Of a stretch of 64,000 bases of DNA, positions 1 through 8,837 are shown piece by piece. Within the stretch, counting starts at the first letter, position 1. The number at the start of each line of letters is the position of its first letter. The notes below the pieces were generated by a model, which saw only the letters and a list, made by a program, of their open reading frames with translations, was not told the DNA's origin and did not search any database. The stretch spans positions 62,001-126,000 of the forward strand of contig JABAQJ010000011.1 of assembly GCA_019186945.1 (NCBI GenBank), in the 5' to 3' direction. The DNA is from Gemmatimonadaceae bacterium (GTDB lineage Bacteria; Gemmatimonadota; Gemmatimonadetes; Gemmatimonadales; Gemmatimonadaceae). Position numbers and translations under genes: made by a program.

Positions 1-1955
1 AGCTTGGCGACGTAGAGGCCGTCGTCAGAATATCGATGGGTTGGCGTCATCTGTGCCGCGCCAGCTCCATCGCCAAAGGTCCAGGAATACGTGGTGTTCG
101 CCTTGGCCGGCCCGCCGTCGAACACCACGTTCGCGCCTTCCGGCACGACATACGGGCCCTTGGCGTTCGCCAGCGCATCGGTGACCGACTCGTAAGTCGC
201 ATGGACGACGTACTCGTCGCCGAACAGGATGCTGTCGGGATCGATGACGATCGGGTTCTCGAAACGCGTGGTGATTTCGCCTATGCCTTCGAGCGTCTGT
301 GGCCAGGCGCCGATGCCCTTGATCTGGCCGGTAATCTCGTCGCGGATGATGCCGCCGCCGATCTTCTCGGCGATCCCCTCGACCACGGCGAGCACCACCA
401 GCGCGATGATGCCACCGACGATGCCTAACGTGATGAAGCCAATCAGGAACGAGAGGATCCATGCCAGTAGCGACAGATCGACGTCCGGCTCGCCAATCAG
501 GAACGGTTTGACGATCTGGCCGCCTGACGGGTTGTCCTCCCACTGCAGGCCTACTTCGGCCTCGAAGTCGGCGTCGACGTCGATGCTATCGGCGATCGCG
601 TCGATGACCGTGACGTCGCCTTCGACGTGGATGGAACCCGTTCGCAGCGAAACGGAAAGCCGCGTGAGCTTCGCGTCGTGACCGTCGACGTTCTGGAACG
701 TGTGCGGCGGGAAATCCGGGCCGAAGCCGCCTTCGTCCTCCGGGCGGTGAATCTGCTCGTCCACGATCTCGAGCACCTTGTTGCCATCGATGGCGATCGC
801 GCAACTGCGTCCGGCGGGGATGAAGTTGTGGATGGCGCCGGTGTCGCCGGCGGGATTGTTGAGGCAGAACGCGATGGCATCGGAGAGAGCCAGCGGCCTG
901 ACGTCCGTTACGGACACGCTTCCGTCCGGCGGCGGCGTTGGCGTCCACAGCCCGATGTTGCCGCGCCCGACGATGGTCTCGTGTGCTCGATCGGCGATGA
1001 AGGTCTCTATGTCGCCGACCGTCGGGACGAACACGTGTATATCGCCGATGGCAGCGGCTGTCGCCTGCGCACGCGCCGTCAGGTTGGACTTGATCGCGCC
1101 CTCCAGCAGGCCACCGCTCCCGGCGTTATCGACCGAGTAGTTCGATCCCTCGCTGTCGTACGATCCCGCGGCGTCGCTCATCGGTGCCGGCGCGAAGTCC
1201 TGCACTTCGACGGTGGCGCTCGATATCTTCGCCGTGAGGGATCCGGGAGCCACGACAAGATCGGCCAGGAGCGAGAGTTTGCAGACGACACCGGCGGGCG
1301 AGAGCCCCGCCGACATGTTGCTGAGCTTCAGGTGCACCGGTATCGACAGCCTCACCTGCGCCGGTGTCGGCTGGGCAACCGTGATGCGGTGCGTGGGTTT
1401 CGACGGATCATCGTAGATGTCGACCCATGCGTCCGCTGTAAACGCGAGAAACGACACGCCCGGCTGGCTGACGTGATCCGGTATCGTGTGGTCGACGTAC
1501 CGGGCGTGGACGTACTCCTCGACCGCCGTCAGCGTCAACGCCGGGACGGGATCGCCACTTGTCAGCGTCGCGGTAACGCTGGCGCGCGGCACGGTGTCGA
1601 GGAGCGCGGCGACATGGATCGTACCAGGTAGCACGCCGATGGGAACCCGAACGTCGACATCGGCCCGCAAGTCGAAGAAGCTGGCGCCAGGGATCGGCGG
1701 GTTGGCGATGTGAACCTGGATCTCCGACGCCAACGTGACCTTGACCCCATTGACACCGGTGTCCATTACCAGTCTGACACCAGCACGCGGGATGTCCACG
1801 ACGCCATCGGCCACCGAGTACGGACCGAACGACGTTCCCGCGACGATGTCCGTGCTGTGCGGGATGATATTGTTGTCCCATGCGCCCTGAAGAATCTGGT
1901 TCAGGACGCCAACGGTCAGTTCCCCGACAACCTCGAAGCCACCGAGCTTCGGCAT
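1..1955 (-). CDS. PKD-domain, TULIP-like large protein (C-terminus beyond window)
   Basis: The minus frame is open from an ATG at 1955 to the left edge, about 651 codons with no stop, so the C-terminus is missing. The start has AGGGAG about 9 nt upstream and lies 13 nt after the stop of the upstream gene. There is no N-terminal signal peptide. Residues 1-170 are rich in alternating beta-strand sequence (FEVVGELTVGVLNQIL at the N-terminus), reminiscent of lipid-binding TULIP/P47-like domains; this is resemblance, not a firm match. Around residues 510-550 lies a long Gly/Ile/Val/Leu hydrophobic stretch that could be membrane-inserting. The last visible part, near position 50-110 of the window, reads TYSWTFGDGA, the core motif of a PKD domain. 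Function is unknown. The frame uses a TTA-GGC Leu-Gly pair at 421-430, part of the window-wide RCCTAACG motif. Confidence 0.75.
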   Translation of the reverse strand, partial: MPKLGGFEVVGELTVGVLNQILQGAWDNNIIPHSTDIVAGTSFGPYSVADGVVDIPRAGVRLVMDTGVNGVKVTLASEIQVHIANPPIPGASFFDLRADVDVRVPIGVLPGTIHVAALLDTVPRASVTATLTSGDPVPALTLTAVEEYVHARYVDHTIPDHVSQPGVSFLAFTADAWVDIYDDPSKPTHRITVAQPTPAQVRLSIPVHLKLSNMSAGLSPAGVVCKLSLLADLVVAPGSLTAKISSATVEVQDFAPAPMSDAAGSYDSEGSNYSVDNAGSGGLLEGAIKSNLTARAQATAAAIGDIHVFVPTVGDIETFIADRAHETIVGRGNIGLWTPTPPPDGSVSVTDVRPLALSDAIAFCLNNPAGDTGAIHNFIPAGRSCAIAIDGNKVLEIVDEQIHRPEDEGGFGPDFPPHTFQNVDGHDAKLTRLSVSLRTGSIHVEGDVTVIDAIADSIDVDADFEAEVGLQWEDNPSGGQIVKPFLIGEPDVDLSLLAWILSFLIGFITLGIVGGIIALVVLAVVEGIAEKIGGGIIRDEITGQIKGIGAWPQTLEGIGEITTRFENPIVIDPDSILFGDEYVVHATYESVTDALANAKGPYVVPEGANVVFDGGPAKANTTYSWTFGDGAGAAQMTPTHRYSDDGLYVAK

Positions 1956-1968
1956 GCGACGATGCTCC

Positions 1969-2625
1969 CTATTCCGGTGTCGGACCGCGCTTCAGGCGAG
2001 CCCGAATGCGCATTCTCGGCCCCCCGGACTCGCCACGCGCCAAGCGCTCGAGCAGGTCCGGTCCCGCGAGCGGCGGCTGCGTAGCCTGAAGTGCGCGATA
2101 CTCGAGCAGCGGTGGCATCACGGGATGCTCGTGGCGCAGCGGCTCCAGTGGGTCCGGTCTTCTCACCTGCCCCGGAGCCGCCCACTCGTGGACCAGCGCA
2201 TGCGATGGCCTTGCGGCCCGGCCATAGGCCACCGGCGCGCGAGCAATCACCACCGGCTGCACCGCCTTCCGTGCCTCCGCCAGCTTCAAACGCTCGAACA
2301 GCACACGCTCGAGCTCGTCCATATCGTCCGGGTCGAAGGACTCCCCCGCGCGCCGTTCGATTTCGGCACGGAGTTCCTGAAGACGAACCACCTCTCCGGG
2401 ACGGAACCGGACACGCAGTTCGACCTCTCGCCTGAGGCGCTCCGTCAGCTCAATACCGAGCGCGTCGAGTACAGCCAGCGGATTGGCAGCCGCGCGCAGC
2501 GCCAGCCCCGGATCCTCGTTGACCCGCTTCACGATCGACGGGACGCGCCGCCGCAATGCGTCCATGGAATCGAGCGCTCCTGCCGATTCCCGGTGGCTGC
2601 CGCCCTTTGCCACATGGCCTCCCAT
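1969..2625 (-). CDS. Conserved-looking hypothetical protein, leader-like N-terminus
   Basis: A 218-aa soluble, Arg/Leu/Glu-rich protein that I do not recognise. An N-terminal block reads NEDPGLALRAAANP followed by LDALGIEL, a spacing similar to Nif11/NHLP-type leader modules (DP...NP...LG), although here it is part of a larger protein. The middle is helical with many charged residues; the C-terminal third is Pro-rich (LEPLRHEHPVMPPLLEY). The start is uncertain: ATG 2625 has no good ribosome site, while Met21 (ATG at 2565) follows AGGAG by 11 nt. It ends 13 nt before the PKD/TULIP-like gene, so the two are almost certainly co-transcribed and may work together. Confidence 0.6.
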   Translation of the reverse strand: MGGHVAKGGSHRESAGALDSMDALRRRVPSIVKRVNEDPGLALRAAANPLAVLDALGIELTERLRREVELRVRFRPGEVVRLQELRAEIERRAGESFDPDDMDELERVLFERLKLAEARKAVQPVVIARAPVAYGRAARPSHALVHEWAAPGQVRRPDPLEPLRHEHPVMPPLLEYRALQATQPPLAGPDLLERLARGESGGPRMRIRARLKRGPTPE

Positions 2626-2740
2626 CGCAAGAGCCGTTACCAGCAGCGCTCACACGTCGCCGAGCGCTCGCACGTCCCTAAGTATGAGGGAGACACGATG
2701 TGGCACAAGGAGAATCGTCACATGCGCGGCGGCCTGAGCT

Positions 2741-3280
2741 TTACCGTCCGCGAGAAACGTCGTCGCCCATGTGCAGCGCTTGCCAGGCAAGCGGCAGCCA
2801 ACAGCTGAAGCTATGTGGACTCGTTGTCAACTCGTGTTCGAGATCTGGTGGCGACAACCACCGCCATTCCATGACTTCCGCCGGGTCCGGGACCGGATCG
2901 CGGTCGTGCAGGCCCAGGAAAACATGATCGAACTCATGCTCGACCAGTCGCCCGGTTACGGAACGCCGATAGGTGAAGGACGCAACCTCGCGCAACGGAC
3001 AAGAGATCCCCATCTCCTCGTACAGTCGCCGATGAGCCGCGTCGCCTACCCCTTCACTTGGCCGCGGATGGCCGCATGCGGTGTTCGACCAGAGGCCCGC
3101 TGAGTGGTACTTGCCCAGGGCTCGTCGTTGAAGGAGGACGCTGCCGTCCGTCCTGACCACGAACACGGAAAACGCGCGATGCAGGAGCCCGAGTTCGTGG
3201 GCACGCAGCTTCTCCTCGGTCCCGATCCGCGCGTCGTGGACGTCGACGAGGATCACGCGCTCGTCGTCGGCGGCGGTCAA
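2741..3280 (-). CDS. idi: Isopentenyl-diphosphate delta-isomerase, type I
   Basis: This Nudix-fold enzyme interconverts isopentenyl and dimethylallyl diphosphate in isoprenoid synthesis. At 179 aa the length is normal for type I. Visible hallmarks are LLHRAFSVFV, the catalytic Cys in SNTACGHP (about Cys69), the Nudix-derived RLYEEMG, and the acidic VEHEFDHVF segment that carries the metal/proton-transfer Glu residues. The start is a TTG at 3280, preceded by GGGAG at good spacing. It lies 111 nt downstream of the acyl-CoA dehydrogenase gene on the same strand; no functional link between them is obvious. Confidence 0.93.
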   Translation of the reverse strand: MTAADDERVILVDVHDARIGTEEKLRAHELGLLHRAFSVFVVRTDGSVLLQRRALGKYHSAGLWSNTACGHPRPSEGVGDAAHRRLYEEMGISCPLREVASFTYRRSVTGRLVEHEFDHVFLGLHDRDPVPDPAEVMEWRWLSPPDLEHELTTSPHSFSCWLPLAWQALHMGDDVSRGR

Positions 3281-3391
3281 TGGCGCTCCCTCTCGCGTTG
3301 CCGCCTCGTCACCGCCCGCGCGTAGTGGCAGTGTGAACCGGGAATCCGGTAGTGTGACCCGAACACAGGAGACTCGTCGGCGTTGAACGAG

Positions 3392-5185
3392 TCAGCGATC
3401 GGTGGGAGCTGGCGGGGCCAGATCTCCCGCTTCAACCGCGCGCTCGGCGATGGCGTCGAGGCGCGCGTCCTGATTCGTGCGAAGGGCACGCAGGTTGCGG
3501 CGCGTTCGGCGATATGCCATGTGCGAGAAGACTCGCGCACAGTCGAGTTCTGCGGCGACAGCGGCAACGTCACCGTTGGCCCGTTCGACTTCTGCCGTCG
3601 CTCGCGAGAGCGTAGCAGTTGCCAGGAAGATGTCCATCGCCGCATTTGCGAGTCGTTCCTGCACGTACTGCCGATGGATGATGCGCTTCCCGTATTTGCG
3701 CAGCGCCGACTCGACCGCTCGCGCCAGCGCATATACCTGCCCCGCGATCAGCCTCGCTTCGTCCTCCAGCACCTCGTGCACGCGAGTGAAGTCCGGGCGA
3801 TCGATGGTATTCCGGGCGCGGCCCGCCAGATAGCTGCCGATGGCGCCAAGCGAGTGAATGGGATCCTGGAGGGCCTGACCTAACGCCTTGAGGCGTTCGC
3901 CGGGCTGCTGCAGCCCCATCAGGGCCACGAGCGCGCGGAGGACTTCGTTCGTCCCCTCGAAGATAAGCATGATCCGCGAATCGCGGACGGCCTGCTCGTA
4001 CGGGAACTCCGTCGAGTACCCGAGTCCGCCCGCCATCTGCAGCGCGTCGTTGGTGACGCGATACGAGGCTTCCGACGCGAAGACCTTGCAGGTTGCCGTT
4101 TCGAGGGAGAAGTCGATGCCGCCACGGTCGACCATACCCGCCGTCAGCATCCACGCGGCATCTGCCGCGTAGCACTCGGCGGCGGCAAGTGCGATCTTGC
4201 GCCTGATCATCTCGAACGACGCGACGGGTTGGCCGAATTGCTCACGCTGGCCAGCGTACGCGATCGCTTCATTCATGATGTGTCGCATTCCCCTCGCCGA
4301 GCCCGATGCCAGGCCAAGACGTCCGGAATTGAGGATCTCGAGCGCAATCTTGAAGCCCAGCCCCACTTCACCCAAGCGGTTCTCTACGGGCACTCTCACG
4401 TTCTCGAAATGGACCGCGCGCGTGTCGCTCGCCTTGATCCCCATCTTCCCTTCGATCTTGCCGAGCGAAATGCCTGGACTGTCCGCTTCCACGACGAACG
4501 CCGTCACCTTTTCCTTCCAGGTACCGCTTACGTTGACGGCAACCTTGGCGAAAACCGTAAACAGACCCGCATAGCCTGCGTTCGAGATCCAGATCTTGGT
4601 GCCGTTCAACAAATAGTGCGAACCGTCTTCGCCAAGGGTGGCAGTCGCTCGCATGGCTTGAGCGTCGGAACCGGAGCCGGTCTCCGTCAGACAGAACGCA
4701 GCAACCAGATCGCCGGATGCACAGCGCGGAAGGTATCGCTGTTTCTGCTCCTCCGTCCCGAACAGAACCAGACCCTTGCAACCGATGGACTGGTGAGCGC
4801 CGAAATAGACGGCGAGTGCGGGGTCGGTGGCGCCAATTTCTCCGAAGACTCGATTGAACACTGCCGCCGATGCACCGAACCCTCCATAGGCCTCCGGGAT
4901 ATTGAGTCCCATCAGCCCGATGGAGTGGAACGCGGAGCGCATCTCCTCGCTGAACCGCCCCTCACGGTCGTGACGTCGCGTGTCCACGTGGTCGGCGGCA
5001 AAGGCGCGGAACGAATCGAGGATCGCCATCAGGCTTTCGGACTCCGCCGTCGACAGCGACGGAAATGGGAAGACGAGATCCTCGCGAATCTCCCCGAGGA
5101 AGAGCCCCTTGATGAAGGACGGATGTTCGTCCGGCGCGGCGAGGTGCGGCTCGGATGCTGGCGATGTCGCGGCAACGTTGGTCAT
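3392..5185 (-). CDS. Acyl-CoA dehydrogenase (VLCAD/ACAD9-like)
   Basis: An FAD enzyme catalysing the first, alpha-beta dehydrogenation step of fatty acid beta-oxidation. The 597-aa protein from ATG 5185 is longer than the ~380 aa of short/medium-chain enzymes and matches the very-long-chain type with an extra C-terminal helical domain. Signatures are AAFCLTETGSGSDA, WISNAGYAG, the flavin-contacting RLGLASGSARGM and the catalytic base Glu about residue 410 in IFEGTNEVLR. The open frame extends 36 codons further upstream to 5293, but that extension is Arg-rich and unlike the family, so Met at 5185 is preferred. In eukaryotes such enzymes pass electrons to ETF; no ETF genes are nearby. Confidence 0.92.
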   Translation of the reverse strand: MTNVAATSPASEPHLAAPDEHPSFIKGLFLGEIREDLVFPFPSLSTAESESLMAILDSFRAFAADHVDTRRHDREGRFSEEMRSAFHSIGLMGLNIPEAYGGFGASAAVFNRVFGEIGATDPALAVYFGAHQSIGCKGLVLFGTEEQKQRYLPRCASGDLVAAFCLTETGSGSDAQAMRATATLGEDGSHYLLNGTKIWISNAGYAGLFTVFAKVAVNVSGTWKEKVTAFVVEADSPGISLGKIEGKMGIKASDTRAVHFENVRVPVENRLGEVGLGFKIALEILNSGRLGLASGSARGMRHIMNEAIAYAGQREQFGQPVASFEMIRRKIALAAAECYAADAAWMLTAGMVDRGGIDFSLETATCKVFASEASYRVTNDALQMAGGLGYSTEFPYEQAVRDSRIMLIFEGTNEVLRALVALMGLQQPGERLKALGQALQDPIHSLGAIGSYLAGRARNTIDRPDFTRVHEVLEDEARLIAGQVYALARAVESALRKYGKRIIHRQYVQERLANAAMDIFLATATLSRATAEVERANGDVAAVAAELDCARVFSHMAYRRTRRNLRALRTNQDARLDAIAERAVEAGDLAPPAPTDR

Positions 5186-5451
5186 GACGCATGACGGCGG
5201 ATGGTCGGGCCGGACGCACTCCTGCCGGCCATTCAATCTAGTGTGCCCAGTGTACCTCCTGACGGTTCTCTGGCTTGGCAGGCGAACGGTCAACCGTTGC
5301 CACGAGGTTGGCCCACTGGGTAGCGCTCCAGCTTCCGCAGCCAGTGTCCGAGACTCCGAGGAGAGGGACGAGGCCGTGGGAGGCCGTGCCGTGGCACTGC
5401 TGGCAGCGGCGCGTCAGGCCGGAACACATCATAGCGGCGTCGGAGGCATTC

Positions 5452-6000
5452 ATGCGCGCACGGATCGGGACATCAGGACTCGCGACGTCGATCGCGGTCG
5501 CCTGTCTGATTCAACCGGCCGTACTGCGGCCGCAGGACGCAAGGGCCGTGACGGACTTCCTCATTACCGCGCCGTGGGGATCGCCGGCGGATTCCGTCGT
5601 CAGGAAGGCCGCGAATGCGGGCTGGGAGTTCGTCAAGGTGGACGAGGACAGCGATTATGTGTTCCATGCCATGCTGCACGGGCGCGCCGCCCTGGTCTTC
5701 GCCACGTTCGGATCTGCAGGGCTGGCACGGATAGAAGCCGCATTCGCGCCGCAGCCCGCGAATGAGTTCGCCTATCGCGTGCTCACCGACACATTGACGG
5801 CGCAGTACGGGCCCGCATCCGTCGCCACGACGCCCGACGGCACGATACGACCTGCCCGGGGAATACTTGCTGCGATCGCTTGGCCGGGCGTGATCATGGC
5901 GCTGCGCCGCGATGGTTGGCTCTCCCAGATTTTCACGTGCCCAGAAGCGTCGCTCGCGCTCCCCGCCACGCGCGGGCGCGTTGCCTTCACGCGCGCCTGA
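5452..6000 (+). CDS. Small exported protein of unknown function
   Basis: A 182-aa protein starting at ATG 5452 with GGAGG five nt upstream, a strong site that rules out the longer frame beginning at 5275. The N-terminus (MRARIGTS, then a hydrophobic run to about residue 24) looks like a signal peptide. The body has no family I can name; it mixes short beta segments with a possible AIAWPGVIMAL hydrophobic patch. It is divergent from the acyl-CoA dehydrogenase across a 266-nt gap and convergent with the GMC small subunit. Confidence 0.7.
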   Translation: MRARIGTSGLATSIAVACLIQPAVLRPQDARAVTDFLITAPWGSPADSVVRKAANAGWEFVKVDEDSDYVFHAMLHGRAALVFATFGSAGLARIEAAFAPQPANEFAYRVLTDTLTAQYGPASVATTPDGTIRPARGILAAIAWPGVIMALRRDGWLSQIFTCPEASLALPATRGRVAFTRA

Positions 6001-6017
6001 CACGTTCCCGCCCGCGG

Positions 6018-6045
6018 GACCCCGCGCCGAATTGGGGTCAGACTC
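6018..6045. terminator. Convergent-junction hairpin with REP-like GGGGTCAGACTCC
   Basis: GACCCC (6018-6023) pairs with GGGGTC (6034-6039) across a 10-nt loop between two convergent genes. There is no U-tract. The right arm continues as GGGGTCAGACTCC, a sequence type often seen in REP/RAYT-associated intergenic repeats of other bacteria. It could be a terminator stem or the relic of such an element. Confidence 0.3.
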
Positions 6046-6066
6046 CAGCGAACACACGCTCGCCGA

Positions 6067-6675
6067 TCAGGCATGCGATGCCCAGATCGTCTCTCCCGCG
6101 GCGTACGGCGCACAGGGATCGAACCGTCCTGGCGACTCCACGTAGCGCATCGCCTGCGTATAGCCAATCTCCGACGTGAAGTACCCGAGCAGCGTCAGTT
6201 CCTTGATCATCCGGAAGTAGTGTCGCGGCGCGTCCTTTGCCGCGGCGTCCATGTAGGTCTTCGCCTCGCGGTCGAGGCCTTCTATCCAGGTGAGCCGCGC
6301 CTCTGGCGTGGCAGCACCGAACCGGACGTTGCCCGTGGCCGGCGTCGCTTGATCGAACTGGCGGAGTCCATCCATGAAGACCTTCTGGTCCTCCGTGTCG
6401 AAGCAGTCGGTCACCATCAGCGCGATGAACGGCCCGACCATGGCCGCCTTGGCCCCTGGCGTTTCGGTTGGCGGAAGAATCGTATCGGCGATTTCGTCGA
6501 GGAGAGCAACGTCTTCGGACGTGAACGTGCCAACGCCCTGGTACGCCGCGCCCCGTTCCTTCTGGCACGCGGTCCAGAACGCCGTGCTCCCCACGAGCGT
6601 TGCACCGCCAAATATCGAAGCAACGCGCCGGATGGCCTCGCGGCGATCGATCGTCGATCCGGGTCTGTACGGCAT
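6067..6675 (-). CDS. Gluconate 2-dehydrogenase subunit 3 family protein
   Basis: The small subunit of membrane or periplasmic GMC-type sugar dehydrogenases (gluconate 2-dehydrogenase gamma, glucoside 3-dehydrogenase LacC type). It is 202 aa from ATG 6675, which has AGAGGA about 7 nt upstream. The N-terminus DRREAIRRVASIFGGATLVGS resembles a Tat signal, with the twin arginine at residues 10-11. The conserved family segment is DEIADTILPPTETPGAKAA. In characterised systems this subunit chaperones or anchors the FAD subunit. It lies 103 nt downstream of the GMC gene and is co-oriented with it, supporting a two-subunit enzyme; the cytochrome subunit is not adjacent. Confidence 0.88.
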   Translation of the reverse strand: MPYRPGSTIDRREAIRRVASIFGGATLVGSTAFWTACQKERGAAYQGVGTFTSEDVALLDEIADTILPPTETPGAKAAMVGPFIALMVTDCFDTEDQKVFMDGLRQFDQATPATGNVRFGAATPEARLTWIEGLDREAKTYMDAAAKDAPRHYFRMIKELTLLGYFTSEIGYTQAMRYVESPGRFDPCAPYAAGETIWASHA

Positions 6676-6778
6676 GCCGTTTCCTCTGGGCGGAATGTGA
6701 CAGCGATGGGGGGTTGCAGCTGATGCGACCATGCTGGCCCCGGGGTACGGGCCGCAAGGCCGCTCGCCGATGCACGAC

Positions 6779-8458
6779 TCAAAGGTTACGTCGATTCAAC
6801 TCGTTCACGGCATGATCCGCGGCACGAGCCGTGAGCGCCATGTAGGTAAGTGACGGATTCTGGCAACCTGCGGACGCCATTCCCGATCCGTCGGTGACGA
6901 AGACATTCGGGCAATCCCAGACCTGACTCCACTTGTTTAGCACCGATGACCGGCGATCGCGGCCCATCCGCGCGGTTCCCATCTCGTGAATCCCCATCCC
7001 GGGGAAGTAGTCCTCATCGAAGGTTTTCACGTCTCTCACGCCGGCGGCGGTGAGCATCTCTGCCATGTCGGCCGTCATGTCCTTTCGCATGAGAAGCTCG
7101 TTCTCGCCCATGGCACAGTCGATCGCCAGCACCGGGAGTCCCCACTTGTCCTTCTTCTGCGGATCGAGGCTGACCTTGTTGTCGTGGCTCGGCAACATCT
7201 CGCCGAATCCAGTGCCGCCTATCGTCCACTCGCCGGGCCGGGCAGCGGCATCCTTGAACGCCCCGCCGACACCCAGTTCGGCCACCGCGCGAGACCAGTC
7301 CCTTCGACTTGCGCTCCCCTGATAGCCGAATCCGCGGAGATAGGGGCGTTTGTCACCGAACAGGTTGCGGTACCTGGGGATGTAGAACCCAGTGGGCCGA
7401 CGTCCATAGACGTACTTGTCAGTCAAGCCCTCGATCGAACCGGATGCGCCCAACCGGAAATGGTGGTCCATCAGATTGTGGCCGAGTTCTCCCGAACTGC
7501 TGCCGAGCCCGCCCGGCCACACGTCCGTGGCGGAACGCATCAGCAGCCACGTCGAGTTGAGAGTCGAGGCACAGAGGAACACGACTCGTGCCGAGTAATC
7601 CGTGGTGGCGTCGGTCACCGCGTCGAGGACACGGACGCCCGTGGCTCGCCCGGCATCCTTGTCATAGACGATTTCCGTTACGATCGCGAACGGCTTCAAT
7701 GTCAGTCGCCCCGTGGCCATCGCCGCCGGCAACGTGGACGATTGCGTTGAGAAGTATCCGCCGTAGGGACATCCCAGCCAACAGGCGTTGCGGTACTGGC
7801 ACTGAGTGCGACCTGGCAGCGCCTGCGTAAGGTTCGCGACGCGTCCAGGTATCAGGCGCCGCTTCCCACCAAAGGCCTTGCGCAATCGTTGGGCAACCAG
7901 CGTCTCGCCACAGTTGAGCGGCATCGCTGGCTGGAAGTGGCCATCCGGGAGCTGCGGCAGACCTTCCCGAGAGCCCGCGATCCCTGCAAACGCCTCGACG
8001 TAGTCGTACCACGGAGCAATCTCCGCATACCGGATGGGCCAGTCCGTTCCGATCCCCTGCCGCGCATTGGCCTCGAAATCGAAATCGCTGAGGCGGTAGC
8101 TTTGTCGTCCCCACATGAGCGACCGGCCGCCAACCTGATACCCGCGGTACCAATCGAAGCGTTTGATCTCCGTGTATGGCGATTCCTCGTCCTTGACCCA
8201 ATAGTCGAGATTCGTCTCGTTGAGCGGATAGTCGCGCTTCAGCACCGGGTAGCGCCGCTCCATCTCCTGGGTGCGCCGACCGCGATGCGGGAAGGCCCAA
8301 GGCGGCTTGGTTGCGTTTACGTAGTCCTTGACGTGCTCGATGTTGCGACCGCGCTCGAGCAGCAAAACCCTGAGCCCTTTTTCCGTCAGCTCCTTCGCAG
8401 CCCATCCTCCCGAGATGCCGGAGCCAACCACGATGGCGTCATACCGGGTCTCTTGCAC
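6779..8458 (-). CDS. GMC family FAD oxidoreductase (sugar/alcohol dehydrogenase large subunit)
   Basis: A 559-aa GMC oxidoreductase that oxidises a sugar or alcohol hydroxyl using FAD. The Rossmann dinucleotide motif VVGSGISGG is at residues 10-18 and the adenine-binding acidic residue follows in LLLERG. The Cys-containing CWLGCPYGG segment and C-terminal NVFVTDGSGMASAGCQNPSLT are typical; the catalytic His is expected in IHEMGTARMG. There is no signal peptide, so export would rely on its Tat-signalled small subunit encoded just downstream. The start is GTG 8458 with GGAGG close upstream. Substrate cannot be read from sequence; glucoside 3-dehydrogenase-like activity is a reasonable guess. 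Confidence 0.9.
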   Translation of the reverse strand: MQETRYDAIVVGSGISGGWAAKELTEKGLRVLLLERGRNIEHVKDYVNATKPPWAFPHRGRRTQEMERRYPVLKRDYPLNETNLDYWVKDEESPYTEIKRFDWYRGYQVGGRSLMWGRQSYRLSDFDFEANARQGIGTDWPIRYAEIAPWYDYVEAFAGIAGSREGLPQLPDGHFQPAMPLNCGETLVAQRLRKAFGGKRRLIPGRVANLTQALPGRTQCQYRNACWLGCPYGGYFSTQSSTLPAAMATGRLTLKPFAIVTEIVYDKDAGRATGVRVLDAVTDATTDYSARVVFLCASTLNSTWLLMRSATDVWPGGLGSSSGELGHNLMDHHFRLGASGSIEGLTDKYVYGRRPTGFYIPRYRNLFGDKRPYLRGFGYQGSASRRDWSRAVAELGVGGAFKDAAARPGEWTIGGTGFGEMLPSHDNKVSLDPQKKDKWGLPVLAIDCAMGENELLMRKDMTADMAEMLTAAGVRDVKTFDEDYFPGMGIHEMGTARMGRDRRSSVLNKWSQVWDCPNVFVTDGSGMASAGCQNPSLTYMALTARAADHAVNELNRRNL

Positions 8459-8481
8459 AGCTCCCTCCAGAACCGTGAGGT

Positions 8482-8496
8482 GTTACCTGACGTAAC
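8482..8496. promoter_or_regulatory. Inverted repeat, possible operator
   Basis: GTTAC-CTGAC-GTAAC is a perfect 5-bp inverted repeat with a 5-nt spacer, 24 nt upstream of the GMC start. A related TACGTAAC occurs at about 8524. The spacing and position fit a repressor site, but no cognate regulator is encoded nearby. Confidence 0.25.
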
Positions 8497-8581
8497 TGCG
8501 TGCCACATTCACGGGATCTGCCATACGTAACGTGCGCGCTCGACTCGTTGCGTACGGCACGCGCAAAGTTGGCGGACGACC

Positions 8582-8605
8582 GGCGCCGGCTTGGCGGCCG
8601 GCGCC
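8582..8605. repeat. GC-rich hairpin
   Basis: A perfect 9-bp stem, GGCGCCGGC with GCCGGCGCC, closes a 6-nt loop. It is not followed by a T-run on either strand. It sits between divergent genes, so a terminator role is unlikely; a structural or REP-type role is possible. Confidence 0.4.
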
Positions 8606-8837
8606 TGCAGAATCCGTTCCCAATGCTACCGATGGCATTGCGATCCGGCCAGTGCGGGTTCGTGACCGGACGCGGCCCGTACCGCAACAGCACCGACGTC
8701 GCTGGCCGGCATCTCGTTAGGTTCCCGCATCATTTGCGGGTGCCTTGCGGCCACCACGGCCGGCAACCGCCATTGACGGCGACTCGCGACCGGGGCATTC
8801 TGCGTTCCCGGTCACATCACCTCTTCCGTCCCGCGAC

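Larger units (their letters stand above)
8459..8837. other. Divergent intergenic region between GMC oxidoreductase and glpK
   Basis: 379 nt without a convincing gene. It should carry the promoters for both flanking transcripts. It contains an inverted repeat at 8482-8496, a strong GC hairpin at 8582-8605 and one copy of the RCCTAACG word in reverse (8715-8722). Confidence 0.5.
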
